64,000 bases of DNA from Pelagibius sp. (GCA_028280305.1 JANQMC010000024.1:124001-188000), one strand, 5' to 3'; positions 55,188 through 64,000 are shown, counted from the stretch's first letter. Numbers and translations are program-made. Notes: generated from the letters alone by a model not told the origin.

Positions 55188-58100
55188 TCAACCGGTAACA
55201 CTTTCGCTTTCTCGCGTCATCCTCTTAAGACTGTCCTCGTATTCCGAATCTAGTTGAACCCCAACCGCTGGTGCTGTTGCAAGCAGAAGGCTCGCCACAA
55301 AACTGCGGCTGTTTTCTGGGCAGCCCAGAACCTCCTCAACAGTAGGGACCGTAAGGTGCGGTTGGTGAAGACGAAAAGTCTCATCAGCTACTATCCTCTT
55401 CCATTTGGCACGCAGCCATTGAGCAAGACGCGAGAGTAGCACATTCTTGAAATTTGATCGTTCCACCCATTCGAAAAGACGCAATCCGATTCCCCAGAAC
55501 TGATCCGGCTCTAAATGGTCTCCCGCCCGGACGATCTCCAGAATCTGAACAATGACCTTCTCAAAATCTCCGAGTGAGGCAACCGCTCCTTCTCGGTCCC
55601 CGAAAACTGCGGCACCCGGGAATACACCGGAGAACTCTCTCTCAAGTGCGTCATTGAGATGAGATAACTTTTCCGGCTCGCCCGCCGCAACCGCTTGAGC
55701 ACAAAAAGCCAATATTGCCTCCGCCGCTACTTGTTCGACCTTTGGAGGAAACGGCGGAGTTCTATCGAGAGAAGGAACTTCGCCTCGCTCTGGGGAGAGC
55801 GCATCGAAACTACCCCTTAATCGGGATCTGTTGGCCGACAAGTACACTCCCGCCTCAACAAAGGGCATAAGGTGATTTGCGAATTGCTTCACTGCGAGGT
55901 CGTCGATGTCTTTTTCCAACACATTAAATCGAAGGCCAAATTCCATCATCGAGATTGGCCCTTCCTCCAGCCGGCTTGGAAGGTTCGCCAAGATACCCAA
56001 GTCCACGCCAGCTGCCATTTCTGATTCCGCCAGCATATACCATGCAAGATCAATCGGGCCGAGAGGATGCGTCTTGATTGCCGGCAGTGGCTCTGGATTG
56101 CTACAGGTCCCCGGCTGCATCAAAATTGGCTCACCGGCTATCTGGACACTGCGTCCGCGGATTTGAGATTGCGCCCACAGCACCGTATGGCGAACAACCC
56201 GGTGGCAATATGCAGCACGCAGCGACGAATCCGGATCTATACCAGGAAGCTCAGCCAACACCTTGGCGAGTCCAGATAATGCTCGCGGCACACTACCTGC
56301 CTCCAGGGCCGCTACTGCAGCGTCCGTGCCCAGCCCTAGCGCCATAACAGCCATGTCATTAGTTTGCGCTGCTAAAGCGGCCTTTTGCGCTTCCAAGAAC
56401 CACCTCTCTGCCTGTGGCCACTCGTCGCATTTTGCTGCGCTTATTGCCGCTTCTCGAAGAGCAAAGGCGCGCTCGACTACGTTATCTCCGCCAACCTGAT
56501 CCGCGATGCCCCGAAGAATCTCAAGCGCTTCTCGATGCTGATCATCCCTCCAGTAAACCTTGGCACGAGCACGTGCGAGCACTGGCGCATTCCCTAGACT
56601 GGCGACAGCCTCATCAAGGATTGCTAAAGCAGTATCTTTGTCGCCCTCATATTCATCAAGCATGACTGCGCGGGCGACCCAGAACTGAAGAGATAGAGCA
56701 CGATTACCCCATGACTTTGTCTTCCTGACCATCCGCTCATAACGAGCCGCCGCATCCAAAGCGTCAAATGTTTCATCATCTTTCTGCCTTGCCCAGGGGC
56801 CGCTAACGAACAAAGAATAGTCAGAGACGCTCTTGTCGATGGGAACCAAAAGAGTTTCTCGCTCGCTAGAACTGAGCTGGTTGAGTTCGTCGATTACGTG
56901 TTCCAATCTCTCAACGGACGCGAGATTTGCGCTTCCAATGGCAAAGAGTGCAGCAAACGCATTTTCACCACCAGCCTCCGGATGCCCCTCAATGCCAGCA
57001 ATCATGCTCTGCAAGAGTTCACTATTTTGAACTAGCGCCCGAAAATGCTGAAGGAGGTCGATCCAATCATCCAAGTAGTTCGCCACACCTGCCGTCGATA
57101 GAACCGTGGCATAGACCAGCCCTTCAAGTGCGCGTTTCAGCTCTCCTTTTGAAACCCGATCGACCTCATCGAAAAGCACTTCTGCAACCCGTGCCGCCTT
57201 GTCCCCCTCCCGCTTGGCAACGAGCAATTTAAACTGAGCAAGCCGAAGCATTCCTGAAGCAACGGGACTCTCTGGAACAATAGGTGCATCGGCCCGCATG
57301 TGCGGGAGGACAACGAGGTTCTCGGCCAGCAACTCAACGGTACGTTGGTCCGCTGTAACTATCCCCTGAGCAACTAGTGCGATGCTGTACTCTGAACCTG
57401 CTGCAAGGGCATGAATCAATATCGTATCAACGTCACCAGCGTCGACTGCCCTCGTCCGAAGCATCCGAACAGCGATAGTCTCGTGGATCTTCTTTTGCTC
57501 ATCGGCAGCGAGCATTTCGCGTCCGAAGGTATTGGCTAGCGGCGACACACGGTATGTGTCTTTACTAACAGCTTCAATCCATGGGCCAATTAGCTGATCC
57601 AGACACTCGCCGGGTTGGGCGATTGGCGGCGGCAGTGCCCCAAGGTCGATCGCTAGCGATCGGCTGAAACGGCCGCCACTGAGGCTCAACCGGTAAAGCA
57701 TAACTCGCGCTCCAACTGGAAGCGCAGACACCAAGTTGCTCCGTGCCGCATCGCGTATGCTATCAATATCATCTGACGATAGCCCTTGCACGATTACGCT
57801 ATCTATCTCTTCCTCGGGCCACCCCCGCGTAGACATGCCAAGTACAAAGGCATGCGTAAGCTGGGGATGTCCGCAAGCGCCAGCAACATAGGCTAAAGGC
57901 CCCCATGACTTTACTCCTCCTCCGTTGAGATGGATGAGACTATTCACTTCGTCCTTTGAGAAATATGGGCACTCAACTATGGCCAGCTGATCGAGGCCAG
58001 CAGTTGCAACCGCGTTCACCGAAGGCCTTCGATAGCACGTTACGAGAGCGGTTTTGTCACGCCGACGCAGCGCCTCGGTAAGCCGTCCAATGGTCAAGGC

Positions 58101-59294
58101 AACTCCGGGAGCCTCCAGGTGGTTAAGATCTTCGAGAATCAAGACAGATGCCTGCAGTCCGCCGAGACGAGCCAAGAGAACGTTCAGACGGTAACGCACC
58201 TCGTCGGCATCAATATCCCTAAAATCTGCTACTGCGAAGGTATCAGCTGATATCTTCGCGACCGATCGAGCTACCAGGGATTTGCCAAGCCCACTTGCAC
58301 CAAAAAGCACTCCGGCGCCAAACTGTTGGAGAGCGCCAGCCACCACAGACTCCACCGCATCGCGTGCAATAGCATTGCGAGGGTTTGGGAGTGTGCTACC
58401 ATCAATAAGCCAACCCATCTCCTCGATAGAGAACATGCTCGAAGGTGCGGCCCCCGAACCAAGTGGCTGCACTAGCCCCGACGCAATTTGTGCCATAGTG
58501 TCGACTGAACCACGTGGCACCGAAACGCGGGTCGCGGCATCAACAGCCACGTAAAGATCAGACCGCGTTAGAACACGCCCCCCACGCGTCTTCACAATGC
58601 TCTTCTTCAAGACTTGAAAGACTAAGATATCGGCCAAACGCCGCGACTCAGGAGCAGCAAGACCAAATTTGTCCCGGCCGACAACCACCAAGCGCTCCTC
58701 AAGTTCCTGACGAAGGGACTTGAAATCGGGTTTGCCGCAGTCCCAGTGAACTCTCTGAAGCATGTCACGTCGCAGCGCGTCATCATCGCGAGACTTAACG
58801 AACCTCTGCACAGACTCCGGAAACTTGTCGCTTTCCAATATCTGCCGGAGCGGACTAGGGTCGGCGCCAGCAGCAGCTCGCCGCCAAAACTCCAAGCCCG
58901 CCATTCCCAATGGTCGCTCAGCAATCGCTTGCTCGGTGCTGATTTCGGATGTCGTGAAGTATCGCAAGCTTACCTGAAGGTCCGGGTTTTTCTCGACTAG
59001 GTCGACAAAAGAGGTGACAGCATCGCGAACATTTTTACTGTTCAGGGTGACGGAGCCAGAGTCTGCAGTATCCTTTACCTGAACAGCGCTCAGTGCTTGC
59101 TCGGCCATAGTTGCGTAGTCTTCAGCCACTTCCAAAAACAGGTGGCCTTTTTCCGCTACGTCGAGCCATGCCAATGTCGCGGCCAGAACTTGATATGCGT
59201 ATCCCCGCAGCGAAGCGACAGCTTCCCGCGCTGTGTCTCCAACGGGGATGAGCCCCGTTGAACCACCAGGCGTGAAGAGATTTTCTTCCGTCAT
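55188..59294 (-). CDS. Cap4-like nuclease-STAND NTPase-TPR protein (AVAST-like)
   Basis: A 1368-residue protein. Residues 30-190 hold a dsDNA-nuclease (DUF4297/Cap4-like) domain: RGYAYQVLAATLAWLDVAEK, HLFLEVAEDYATM and the active-site core AVQVKDTADSGSVTLNSKNV. A STAND-type ATPase follows with Walker A LFGASGLGKSL (about 332) and Walker B SVLILEDLNH (about 384). The C-terminal half is all-helical with TPR-like repeats (ALEILRGIADQVGGDN, EWPQAERWFLEAQKAALAAQ). This order matches AVAST-type phage sensors: ligand binding by the repeats, assembly, DNA cutting. The ATG at 59294 has GGAG 5 nt upstream. Confidence 0.82.
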   Translation of the reverse strand: MTEENLFTPGGSTGLIPVGDTAREAVASLRGYAYQVLAATLAWLDVAEKGHLFLEVAEDYATMAEQALSAVQVKDTADSGSVTLNSKNVRDAVTSFVDLVEKNPDLQVSLRYFTTSEISTEQAIAERPLGMAGLEFWRRAAAGADPSPLRQILESDKFPESVQRFVKSRDDDALRRDMLQRVHWDCGKPDFKSLRQELEERLVVVGRDKFGLAAPESRRLADILVFQVLKKSIVKTRGGRVLTRSDLYVAVDAATRVSVPRGSVDTMAQIASGLVQPLGSGAAPSSMFSIEEMGWLIDGSTLPNPRNAIARDAVESVVAGALQQFGAGVLFGASGLGKSLVARSVAKISADTFAVADFRDIDADEVRYRLNVLLARLGGLQASVLILEDLNHLEAPGVALTIGRLTEALRRRDKTALVTCYRRPSVNAVATAGLDQLAIVECPYFSKDEVNSLIHLNGGGVKSWGPLAYVAGACGHPQLTHAFVLGMSTRGWPEEEIDSVIVQGLSSDDIDSIRDAARSNLVSALPVGARVMLYRLSLSGGRFSRSLAIDLGALPPPIAQPGECLDQLIGPWIEAVSKDTYRVSPLANTFGREMLAADEQKKIHETIAVRMLRTRAVDAGDVDTILIHALAAGSEYSIALVAQGIVTADQRTVELLAENLVVLPHMRADAPIVPESPVASGMLRLAQFKLLVAKREGDKAARVAEVLFDEVDRVSKGELKRALEGLVYATVLSTAGVANYLDDWIDLLQHFRALVQNSELLQSMIAGIEGHPEAGGENAFAALFAIGSANLASVERLEHVIDELNQLSSSERETLLVPIDKSVSDYSLFVSGPWARQKDDETFDALDAAARYERMVRKTKSWGNRALSLQFWVARAVMLDEYEGDKDTALAILDEAVASLGNAPVLARARAKVYWRDDQHREALEILRGIADQVGGDNVVERAFALREAAISAAKCDEWPQAERWFLEAQKAALAAQTNDMAVMALGLGTDAAVAALEAGSVPRALSGLAKVLAELPGIDPDSSLRAAYCHRVVRHTVLWAQSQIRGRSVQIAGEPILMQPGTCSNPEPLPAIKTHPLGPIDLAWYMLAESEMAAGVDLGILANLPSRLEEGPISMMEFGLRFNVLEKDIDDLAVKQFANHLMPFVEAGVYLSANRSRLRGSFDALSPERGEVPSLDRTPPFPPKVEQVAAEAILAFCAQAVAAGEPEKLSHLNDALEREFSGVFPGAAVFGDREGAVASLGDFEKVIVQILEIVRAGDHLEPDQFWGIGLRLFEWVERSNFKNVLLSRLAQWLRAKWKRIVADETFRLHQPHLTVPTVEEVLGCPENSRSFVASLLLATAPAVGVQLDSEYEDSLKRMTRESESVTG

Positions 59295-60239
59295 TCCCAC
59301 TCCAGAGGGTTGCCGTTTCGGCTTTCATTCTCACCTCGATAACGCTCAAACTAGCCTGAGAAACGCCGCCCGCCAACTTGTACTAGCCTCATACTATGGC
59401 ATTTCGCCGTCTCATTTTTCTGGCTGATACATCCCTTGGGTCCGCCCTAGCGGTTGGCCTTATGCGACGATGGAGGGGCGCGTCCGTAGCTTCTCGGCGC
59501 TGTTTCTCGTAACTATATTGCCTTGCCTCTGTGATTACGGAACATATCTGAAGCCTGGGTCCAGGGGGGCTGGGTTATCGTGAATCACTCGTTTGCTTCG
59601 GCATCAAAAGACGGCATGTGCATTGTTCGTCACGACTAGCCTGCGATACCATGGCATGGACCACGTAACCAGTGGGGCGGGTGAGCGATGCCCTACCACG
59701 CCTATGCAGTGATTCTCAATATAGCGATTACAGCGTTGACACCCCCTAACACATTGTCAGGCAACTGATCTCTTTAGCCGATGCGGCCACCTGCAATCAC
59801 GGAGAAGCCCCAGTGCAAACGACACCTGCAGCCAGATTACCTTCATGAAATCAGAAAATTGATCTTTGAACCTTCCAGTTCTGTAAACACCGCAGGTGCA
59901 TGGGGTGTGAAGATCCCTTGTCGAGAGATTTCGTCGTTGTCGACATCACTCCCGCAGCCGTACACCCGGCCCACCGCCGTTCGGATCGACGAACTCAACG
60001 CCAGGCGTCGTCTTCGCGTTGTCTAAAAAAGCCCTGAGAATCTCCAAGGTCGACCGCTCCAACTCTTCATTTGCTGTTATCAAAAAGGCTTGTACGCACG
60101 GCGGATTGTCAAACCACAGAGTTCATCGACCTGAGATGCTATATGTCTGAATCCTTTTGTCAGAGAGCAGACCGCAGCGATTTGACATCTCAGTTATCGG
60201 TTATTTCTGGTGGACCATGCATCGGCGAACCACCAAAAC
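59295..60239. other. Long stretch without supported genes
   Basis: About 945 bp between two minus-strand genes. Short frames occur but none is convincing. It should hold the promoter of the large STAND gene next to 59294. Confidence 0.45.
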
Positions 60240-61325
60240 CTAGGTTTCAGCGGCGCCCAGTGCTTTTTCAAAGTAGCGATACGCAAGTTCGCGAAGTTCA
60301 TGGTCGCAGGCCTTTTCGCGATCAACCAACTCAATGATGTAATCTACTTGCTCCTTCGTCCCTTTTCCGAGCTGGAGAACGGCTTCTAGCTCATCAGCGG
60401 AAAGGTAACGATCAAGATAGTCATAGGGGTTTGGTGGTTTTTCCCAATTGATCCAGTTGCCGACAAGCGCCTTCCAGGCCAACCTTGATGCAAAGTCCCG
60501 GCTTTCTTTCAGGCAGCGCTCATAGTCGATCAGGCCACTCGGCCTGTTCACATCTAACTGGCCGAAGAACCATCTGTGAAAGTTGGTCGCCCTTGATCGA
60601 TAAGATTCAAACACTTCACGCAAGTCCACTTCTTCAGGTGCCAAGTTCAGAAAGGCCTCGACCTTTTGCTTAGGAGTTACTCGCTCTTCATCCACTGCAG
60701 CTCTCAGGGCGTCTCTGCTTAGAGTGAAGCTGCAGGTCTTGGTGCCTGCTCTAAAGTCATGTTGAACTCGCCATCCAGGTCGCACCACTCGCAGGTGGTG
60801 AAGTAACGTCCGCAGTCCAATCACGAATTCATGCAAACCATCATCCCCAAATGCCTTACTGAGCATTTCGGTATAGCCTGGAATACTGACTCGTTTCTGA
60901 ACGCGCCGTGAATGATCAACCAATGCATGTATCGCGCTTGTGGTAGCGAATAGTTCCTTTTGGATACCGCGTTGAATGCGCTCTAACTCAGTCTCGCGCG
61001 TTCGATAGAGTAAACTTTCGTCAGATATCGAACTCTCGAAGCTACCGATCGCTGCCAGCAAGTCGGCAATCGCATCCTCGAAAATCGCAAGGCTTGTTCT
61101 GTATGACTCGTACTTTTCGTAGATTCGGTGTCCTGGATGATCTCGCAAGATGTCGCGAGCATGTAAAGGATTTAGCCTGATTAGGTCCTGAAGAATCTGG
61201 TCAGGCAATGGTACAGTCGCTTGCTTGAGGGCATCCCGAACTCGTTCGCGCTCGCACTCGCGCTGTTGGTTCATAATATCAATAACAGTCTTTAGGCGTT
61301 CGGGTTTCGAGTTGCTCCGCACCAA
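60240..61325 (-). CDS. Unknown helical protein with HEPN-like segment
   Basis: A 361-residue protein, all helical. The segment LHEFVIGLRTLLHHLRVV aligns with a pattern I recall from unnamed proteins (FIQDLRNYxxH), with Arg-x4-His, a HEPN spacing. No membrane segments or other motifs. The start is unclear: TTG at 61325 or GTG at 61322 after AAGAGG, or an ATG at 61274. It lies between the STAND gene and the XRE regulator on the same strand, so it may share regulation with the defence genes. Confidence 0.65.
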   Translation of the reverse strand: MVRSNSKPERLKTVIDIMNQQRECERERVRDALKQATVPLPDQILQDLIRLNPLHARDILRDHPGHRIYEKYESYRTSLAIFEDAIADLLAAIGSFESSISDESLLYRTRETELERIQRGIQKELFATTSAIHALVDHSRRVQKRVSIPGYTEMLSKAFGDDGLHEFVIGLRTLLHHLRVVRPGWRVQHDFRAGTKTCSFTLSRDALRAAVDEERVTPKQKVEAFLNLAPEEVDLREVFESYRSRATNFHRWFFGQLDVNRPSGLIDYERCLKESRDFASRLAWKALVGNWINWEKPPNPYDYLDRYLSADELEAVLQLGKGTKEQVDYIIELVDREKACDHELRELAYRYFEKALGAAET

Positions 61326-61401
61326 GCCTCTTTCTTCCCTTCATTTGGGTTCAGCCGATGACCAAAGTTAACGATCGTACTGCCCGTTCATGAGACCAAC
61401 T

Positions 61402-61905
61402 TCACTCCCGCAAACGCACACCTGGACCGGCTTCGCCGTCAGCCTCAATGAAAGACACCCCAGCCGCTTCGAGTGCTTTGCGGAGAACATCCAAGTTCGA
61501 GGAACTAGGAACACGAGCACCACGCTCGAAATCGGTTACGATCGAACGGCCAAAACTAGCGGCTACGGCAAGTTCTTCCTGTGAGAGGCCAACGATGCCG
61601 CGCGCAGCTCTGCATAGCGAGCGGGACAGAACCGACTTCCCAATTGGATCGTTCTTTCCCGCTGAAAGTAAGCGCACGCCTAACCCACCACCATTGGCCG
61701 GGATAAAAGCGATTCCCTCAGCCTCAAGAGCAGCACGGATTGCTTGGAGATTGTTGTAAGTCGGCACCCTGTCCCCGCGCTCAAACTCTGAAAGTGTTGC
61801 GCGTCCGATGTGGGCGGAATCTGCAAGTTCGGACTGGGAAAGACCAGATAGCCCCCTGGCCGCACGGCACTGCTCGACAGTTATCAACATTTTGCTGCTT
61901 TTCAT
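61402..61905 (-). CDS. Tandem-duplicated XRE-type regulator
   Basis: A 167-residue DNA-binding protein built from two copies of one helix-turn-helix unit. Copy 1 has CRAARGLSGLSQSELADSAH and FERGDRVPTYNNLQAIRAAL. Copy 2 has CRAARGIVGLSQEELAVAAS and FERGARVPSSSNLDVLRKAL. Each copy ends with a short GIAFI/GVSFI strand and a VRL motif. Two domains in one chain suggest binding to a repeat as a monomer. It is probably the regulator of the neighbouring cargo genes. Confidence 0.85.
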   Translation of the reverse strand: MKSSKMLITVEQCRAARGLSGLSQSELADSAHIGRATLSEFERGDRVPTYNNLQAIRAALEAEGIAFIPANGGGLGVRLLSAGKNDPIGKSVLSRSLCRAARGIVGLSQEELAVAASFGRSIVTDFERGARVPSSSNLDVLRKALEAAGVSFIEADGEAGPGVRLRE

Positions 61906-62059
61906 CTTTTTATTTGATCTTTGAATCCATGCGCGATAGCCTGTGGAACGCTAGATATCTTGCCACACGGAAACAACCGAAGCGCAAGAGAGCGGCACGA
62001 GGGGGTGCTGTCACACCCGCCCCGCGCCTGACCACAACCCGACTTACTGGAGTCCGGTC

Positions 62060-62617
62060 ATGGCTAACTATACCCTTAGCACAGGACTTTCGCGCCGGGC
62101 CATGCTGGCCGGCAGTATCGCCGCCCCAGCGATGGCGCATCCGCTTTTGCAGGCGCTGGCCGCCCTGTCAGTTCCTAACTTGCTCGCCTCCGACCCCAAC
62201 CCCGACGCCGAGTTGTTCCGCCGCATCGCGGTGGCTGAACACCTGCGTAACCTGAACGCCCGGGCGCGTCGGCTGCGCGCTCGCCTCCACGAGGCCAGGG
62301 AGGTACGCGACAGCATTAGGTACCAAACCTTTCGCACCACGCACCCGGAGGCCCGGCTGCACTGCTGGGAAACCCATGGGCGCTATGCTGATGCGGTGCG
62401 CGATGCCGTTGCCGTGCCGGCCCATACGGTGGCGGGCATTCACGCCAAGCTCGCCCTTGGGGTCATCGCCTCACGGCGCGGCGGCGCGCGGGTCTACATG
62501 TACGAGGACCGTGAGTGGCTGCAAGCAGCCCTGGTCGATCTGGAGCGCTTGGCCAATCCCCGGCAGCGCGTCGGCCCGCTGCGCCGCTGGACGCCGGACC
62601 CGCTCGCCCTGGCCTGA
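62060..62617 (+). CDS. Tat-like signal-bearing protein of unknown function
   Basis: A 185-residue protein. The N terminus (LSRRAMLAGSIAAPAMA) resembles a twin-arginine signal, but the motif may be fortuitous. The remainder is helical and arginine-rich (LNARARRLRARLHEAREVRD). No known family. It sits 6 bp before an XRE regulator and has GGAG 7 nt before its ATG. In other alphaproteobacteria I recall similar genes beside regulator and recombinase genes of mobile elements. Confidence 0.65.
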   Translation: MANYTLSTGLSRRAMLAGSIAAPAMAHPLLQALAALSVPNLLASDPNPDAELFRRIAVAEHLRNLNARARRLRARLHEAREVRDSIRYQTFRTTHPEARLHCWETHGRYADAVRDAVAVPAHTVAGIHAKLALGVIASRRGGARVYMYEDREWLQAALVDLERLANPRQRVGPLRRWTPDPLALA

Positions 62618-62623
62618 CCGCCG

Positions 62624-63007
62624 ATGCCCACCATTGCCCTCACCCGGGAGTTCGGTCTGATGGTCCGCGCCCTGCGCAAGCGGCGCGGCCTGACCCAGGC
62701 AGCCCTCGCAGAACACATAGACCGCTCCGAGGTCGCGGTCCGCGCCATCGAGCGCGGTGCTTCCGCGCCCAGCTTCGAGACCTTGGAGCGCCTCGCTATC
62801 GCCTTGCAGGTGCCGGCCTCCGCTCTCTTCCCCGCCTCACGCCTCAGGGACAGCACGCGGTCGCGCGAACCCGAACGCCGCGCCCGGCAGGTCGCCGCCC
62901 TGACGGCCCTGGCCCTTGGCTTCGACGACGGCGACTTGGCGCTGGCCCAGGCCCTTATCACCGCCGTGGCCGAGGCCGTCCACGACCGCCACAGGTCCAC
63001 GCCATGA
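62624..63007 (+). CDS. XRE-family regulator
   Basis: A 127-residue repressor-like protein. The helix-turn-helix is LRKRRGLTQAALAEHIDRSE with VAVRAIERGASAPSFETLER. A helical tail follows. It probably controls the recombinase module downstream. Its TGA overlaps the next small ORF (ATGA). Confidence 0.88.
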   Translation: MPTIALTREFGLMVRALRKRRGLTQAALAEHIDRSEVAVRAIERGASAPSFETLERLAIALQVPASALFPASRLRDSTRSREPERRARQVAALTALALGFDDGDLALAQALITAVAEAVHDRHRSTP

Positions 63008-63216
63008 ACCAACTCAACAAGACGCCGAAGAACCGGCAGAGAATTGTTTCAGAGCTTGCCGGCAAGCCTGCCGGGCCGCACCGGGCTGTCAAGGGTCTGA
63101 CGACCGCCGGAGGCGGCGGCCTCATGGCCGCCCTTGACAGCCCGCCTTCTTCGGCCCGGCCAGAATTTGGCCAAGCCCAAAAAAAGTTTCATTGGATGGT
63201 ATTGGACGACACCTGA
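63004..63216 (+). CDS. Small ORF coupled to XRE regulator
   Basis: A 70-residue frame, MNQLNKTPKNRQRIVSELAG to FHWMVLDDT. Its ATG overlaps the XRE stop. No motif is recognised. The frame contains the strong inverted repeats at 63054 and 63083, which argues that the DNA may serve as a site rather than a gene. Confidence 0.4.
   Translation: MNQLNKTPKNRQRIVSELAGKPAGPHRAVKGLTTAGGGGLMAALDSPPSSARPEFGQAQKKFHWMVLDDT
63054..63067. repeat. Perfect 14-bp palindrome
   Basis: GCTTGCCGGCAAGC. It lies 16 bp before a longer inverted repeat. Possible regulator or recombinase site. Confidence 0.7.
63083..63143. repeat. Perfect 13-bp inverted repeat with 35-nt loop
   Basis: GGGCTGTCAAGGG (63083-63095) and CCCTTGACAGCCC (63131-63143). 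The loop is GC-rich and can pair further. There is no T-run, so it is not a typical terminator. It could be a recombination site or an RNA structure. Confidence 0.75.
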
Positions 63217-63355
63217 TAGCGCTTCCTGACACCGGCTCTCGTTTGCTGTGATCCGATCTAACTGTATGGAAATACTGGGGTTTTCCTGTTGACCTGTTCC
63301 ACAATCAAGCCCACGTCTGACTCACCACCAAGCTCGCCTTGGGAAGGAGTCGGTG

Positions 63356-63559
63356 ATGAACGAGGACAAGGATCGCCCACGGGAAGACATCCTTGCAGCG
63401 AACGACAACGGGACGGCGGAGACGAGACTGGATACAGCGGTGCTGACCCTCGCGCACCTGATCGGCCGGCAGATGGCACGGGAAGCCTTCGAGCGCTTGA
63501 GCGCCGCCAACGACAACCAGCAGGCCCCCAAAGCCGACAACGACCAGGAGGCCCGCTAG
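63356..63559 (+). CDS. Small protein preceding the recombinase
   Basis: A 67-residue protein with two AANDN motifs (ILAANDNGTAE, SAANDNQQAPK) around a helical centre (LTLAHLIGRQMAREAFERL). A GGAAGGAG lies 6-9 nt upstream of the ATG at 63356; an in-frame GTG is just before. It ends 1 bp before the recombinase start. The AANDN motifs and location are typical of small companion genes of recombinases in this class, as I recall. Confidence 0.72.
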   Translation: MNEDKDRPREDILAANDNGTAETRLDTAVLTLAHLIGRQMAREAFERLSAANDNQQAPKADNDQEAR

Positions 63560-63560
63560 G

Positions 63561-64000
63561 ATGACCCGCGTTGCCCTCTATGCCCGCTATTCCTCCGACA
63601 ATCAGAAGGCCGCGTCGATTGCCGATCAGTTCCGCCTCTGCCGCGAACAGGCCGCGCGGGAAGGATGGACAGTTACCGCGACCTACCATGACGCGGCGGT
63701 CTCCGGCGCGAGCGTAACACTCAGACCGGGCGTACAGGCGCTGCTGCAGGACGCGCAGAAAGGCGCCTTCGATGTGGTGCTGGCCGAGGCCCTCGACCGC
63801 GTCAGCCGCGATCAGGCCGACGTGGCGACCCTCTTCAAGCACCTGCACTTTGCCGGCGTGGAGATCGTGACGCTCTCCGAGGGAGAGATCAGCGAACTGC
63901 ACGTCGGCTTGAAGGGCACCATGAATGCGCTCTTCCTGAAAGACCTTGCCGCTAAGACTCACCGAGGCCTGCGCGGCCGGGTCGAGCAGGGCAAGTCCGG
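63561..64000 (+). CDS. Serine recombinase, N-terminal part (cut by window edge)
   Basis: At least 146 residues of a resolvase/invertase-type enzyme. The catalytic serine is in VALYARYSSDNQKAASI, the arginine region is VVLAEALDRVSRDQADVATL, and the mobile-element segment LFLKDLAAKTHRGLRGRVEQ follows, which fits a large serine recombinase. The rest lies beyond the right edge. It should integrate or excise the element that carries the genes to its left. Confidence 0.9.
   Translation, partial: MTRVALYARYSSDNQKAASIADQFRLCREQAAREGWTVTATYHDAAVSGASVTLRPGVQALLQDAQKGAFDVVLAEALDRVSRDQADVATLFKHLHFAGVEIVTLSEGEISELHVGLKGTMNALFLKDLAAKTHRGLRGRVEQGKS

Noticed and set aside
1-64000. CRISPR array, rRNA operon or complete insertion sequence
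   Set aside because: No regular spaced repeats, rRNA signatures or transposase-like proteins were seen on either strand.

Overview
This window looks like a chromosome segment from an alphaproteobacterium, most likely a member of the Rhodospirillales. The clues are the gene order rsh-DUF2062-pdxJ-acpS-lepB-rnc-era-recO, an alphaproteobacterial ParC, a bactofilin next to an M23 peptidase, and a CtrA-type TTAA-N7-TTAAC box. I cannot name the genus.

Layout. (1) 1-19.8 kb is ordinary core genome: parC (cut by the left edge), a DadA-like oxidase, recO, era, rnc, lepB, acpS, pdxJ, a DUF2062 protein, rsh, rpoZ, folK, a NYN-domain protein, a family-5 uracil-DNA glycosylase, smpB, dapA, a lytic transglycosylase, a haloacid dehalogenase, a threonine/serine dehydratase, the bactofilin-M23 pair and tRNA-Ser(GCU). 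(2) 19.9-21.9 kb is a small patch with a sulfotransferase and a decayed SNase-like gene. (3) 21.9-38.2 kb is an iron region. It holds a FecI-FecR-TonB receptor-PepSY module, a bacterioferritin lacking the haem-ligand methionine, and a YbtX/YbtP/YbtQ-like siderophore import operon with its own TonB receptor and AraC regulator. No siderophore synthase is present. (4) 38.7-41.6 kb carries a lipoprotein, a yybP-ykoY manganese riboswitch in front of a truncated UPF0016 gene, and a nickel superoxide dismutase operon (HupE-like protein, TPR-like protein, SodN, SodX). Several Fur-like boxes of one type link parts 3 and 4. (5) 41.9-64 kb is accessory DNA. It holds a HEPN-like gene, a small ORF-DUF262-HEPN operon, a CoiA-like pseudogene with two stops, an OLD/TOPRIM ATPase, a relaxase, a membrane-anchored AT-rich gene, a very large Cap4-like nuclease-STAND-TPR protein, another HEPN-like protein, a tandem-duplicated XRE regulator, and a recombinase module cut by the right edge.

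How it fits together. The iron genes look like a system for taking up siderophores made by others. The nickel SOD may replace an iron SOD when iron is scarce, because its operon carries nearly the same Fur-like box as the siderophore region. The last 22 kb reads as a defence island built around mobile-element parts: three proteins with HEPN motifs, one OLD-type ATPase and one AVAST-like ATPase lie among a relaxase and a serine recombinase. The Cap4-STAND-TPR protein and the three-gene DUF262/HEPN operon are the best candidates for an under-described system.
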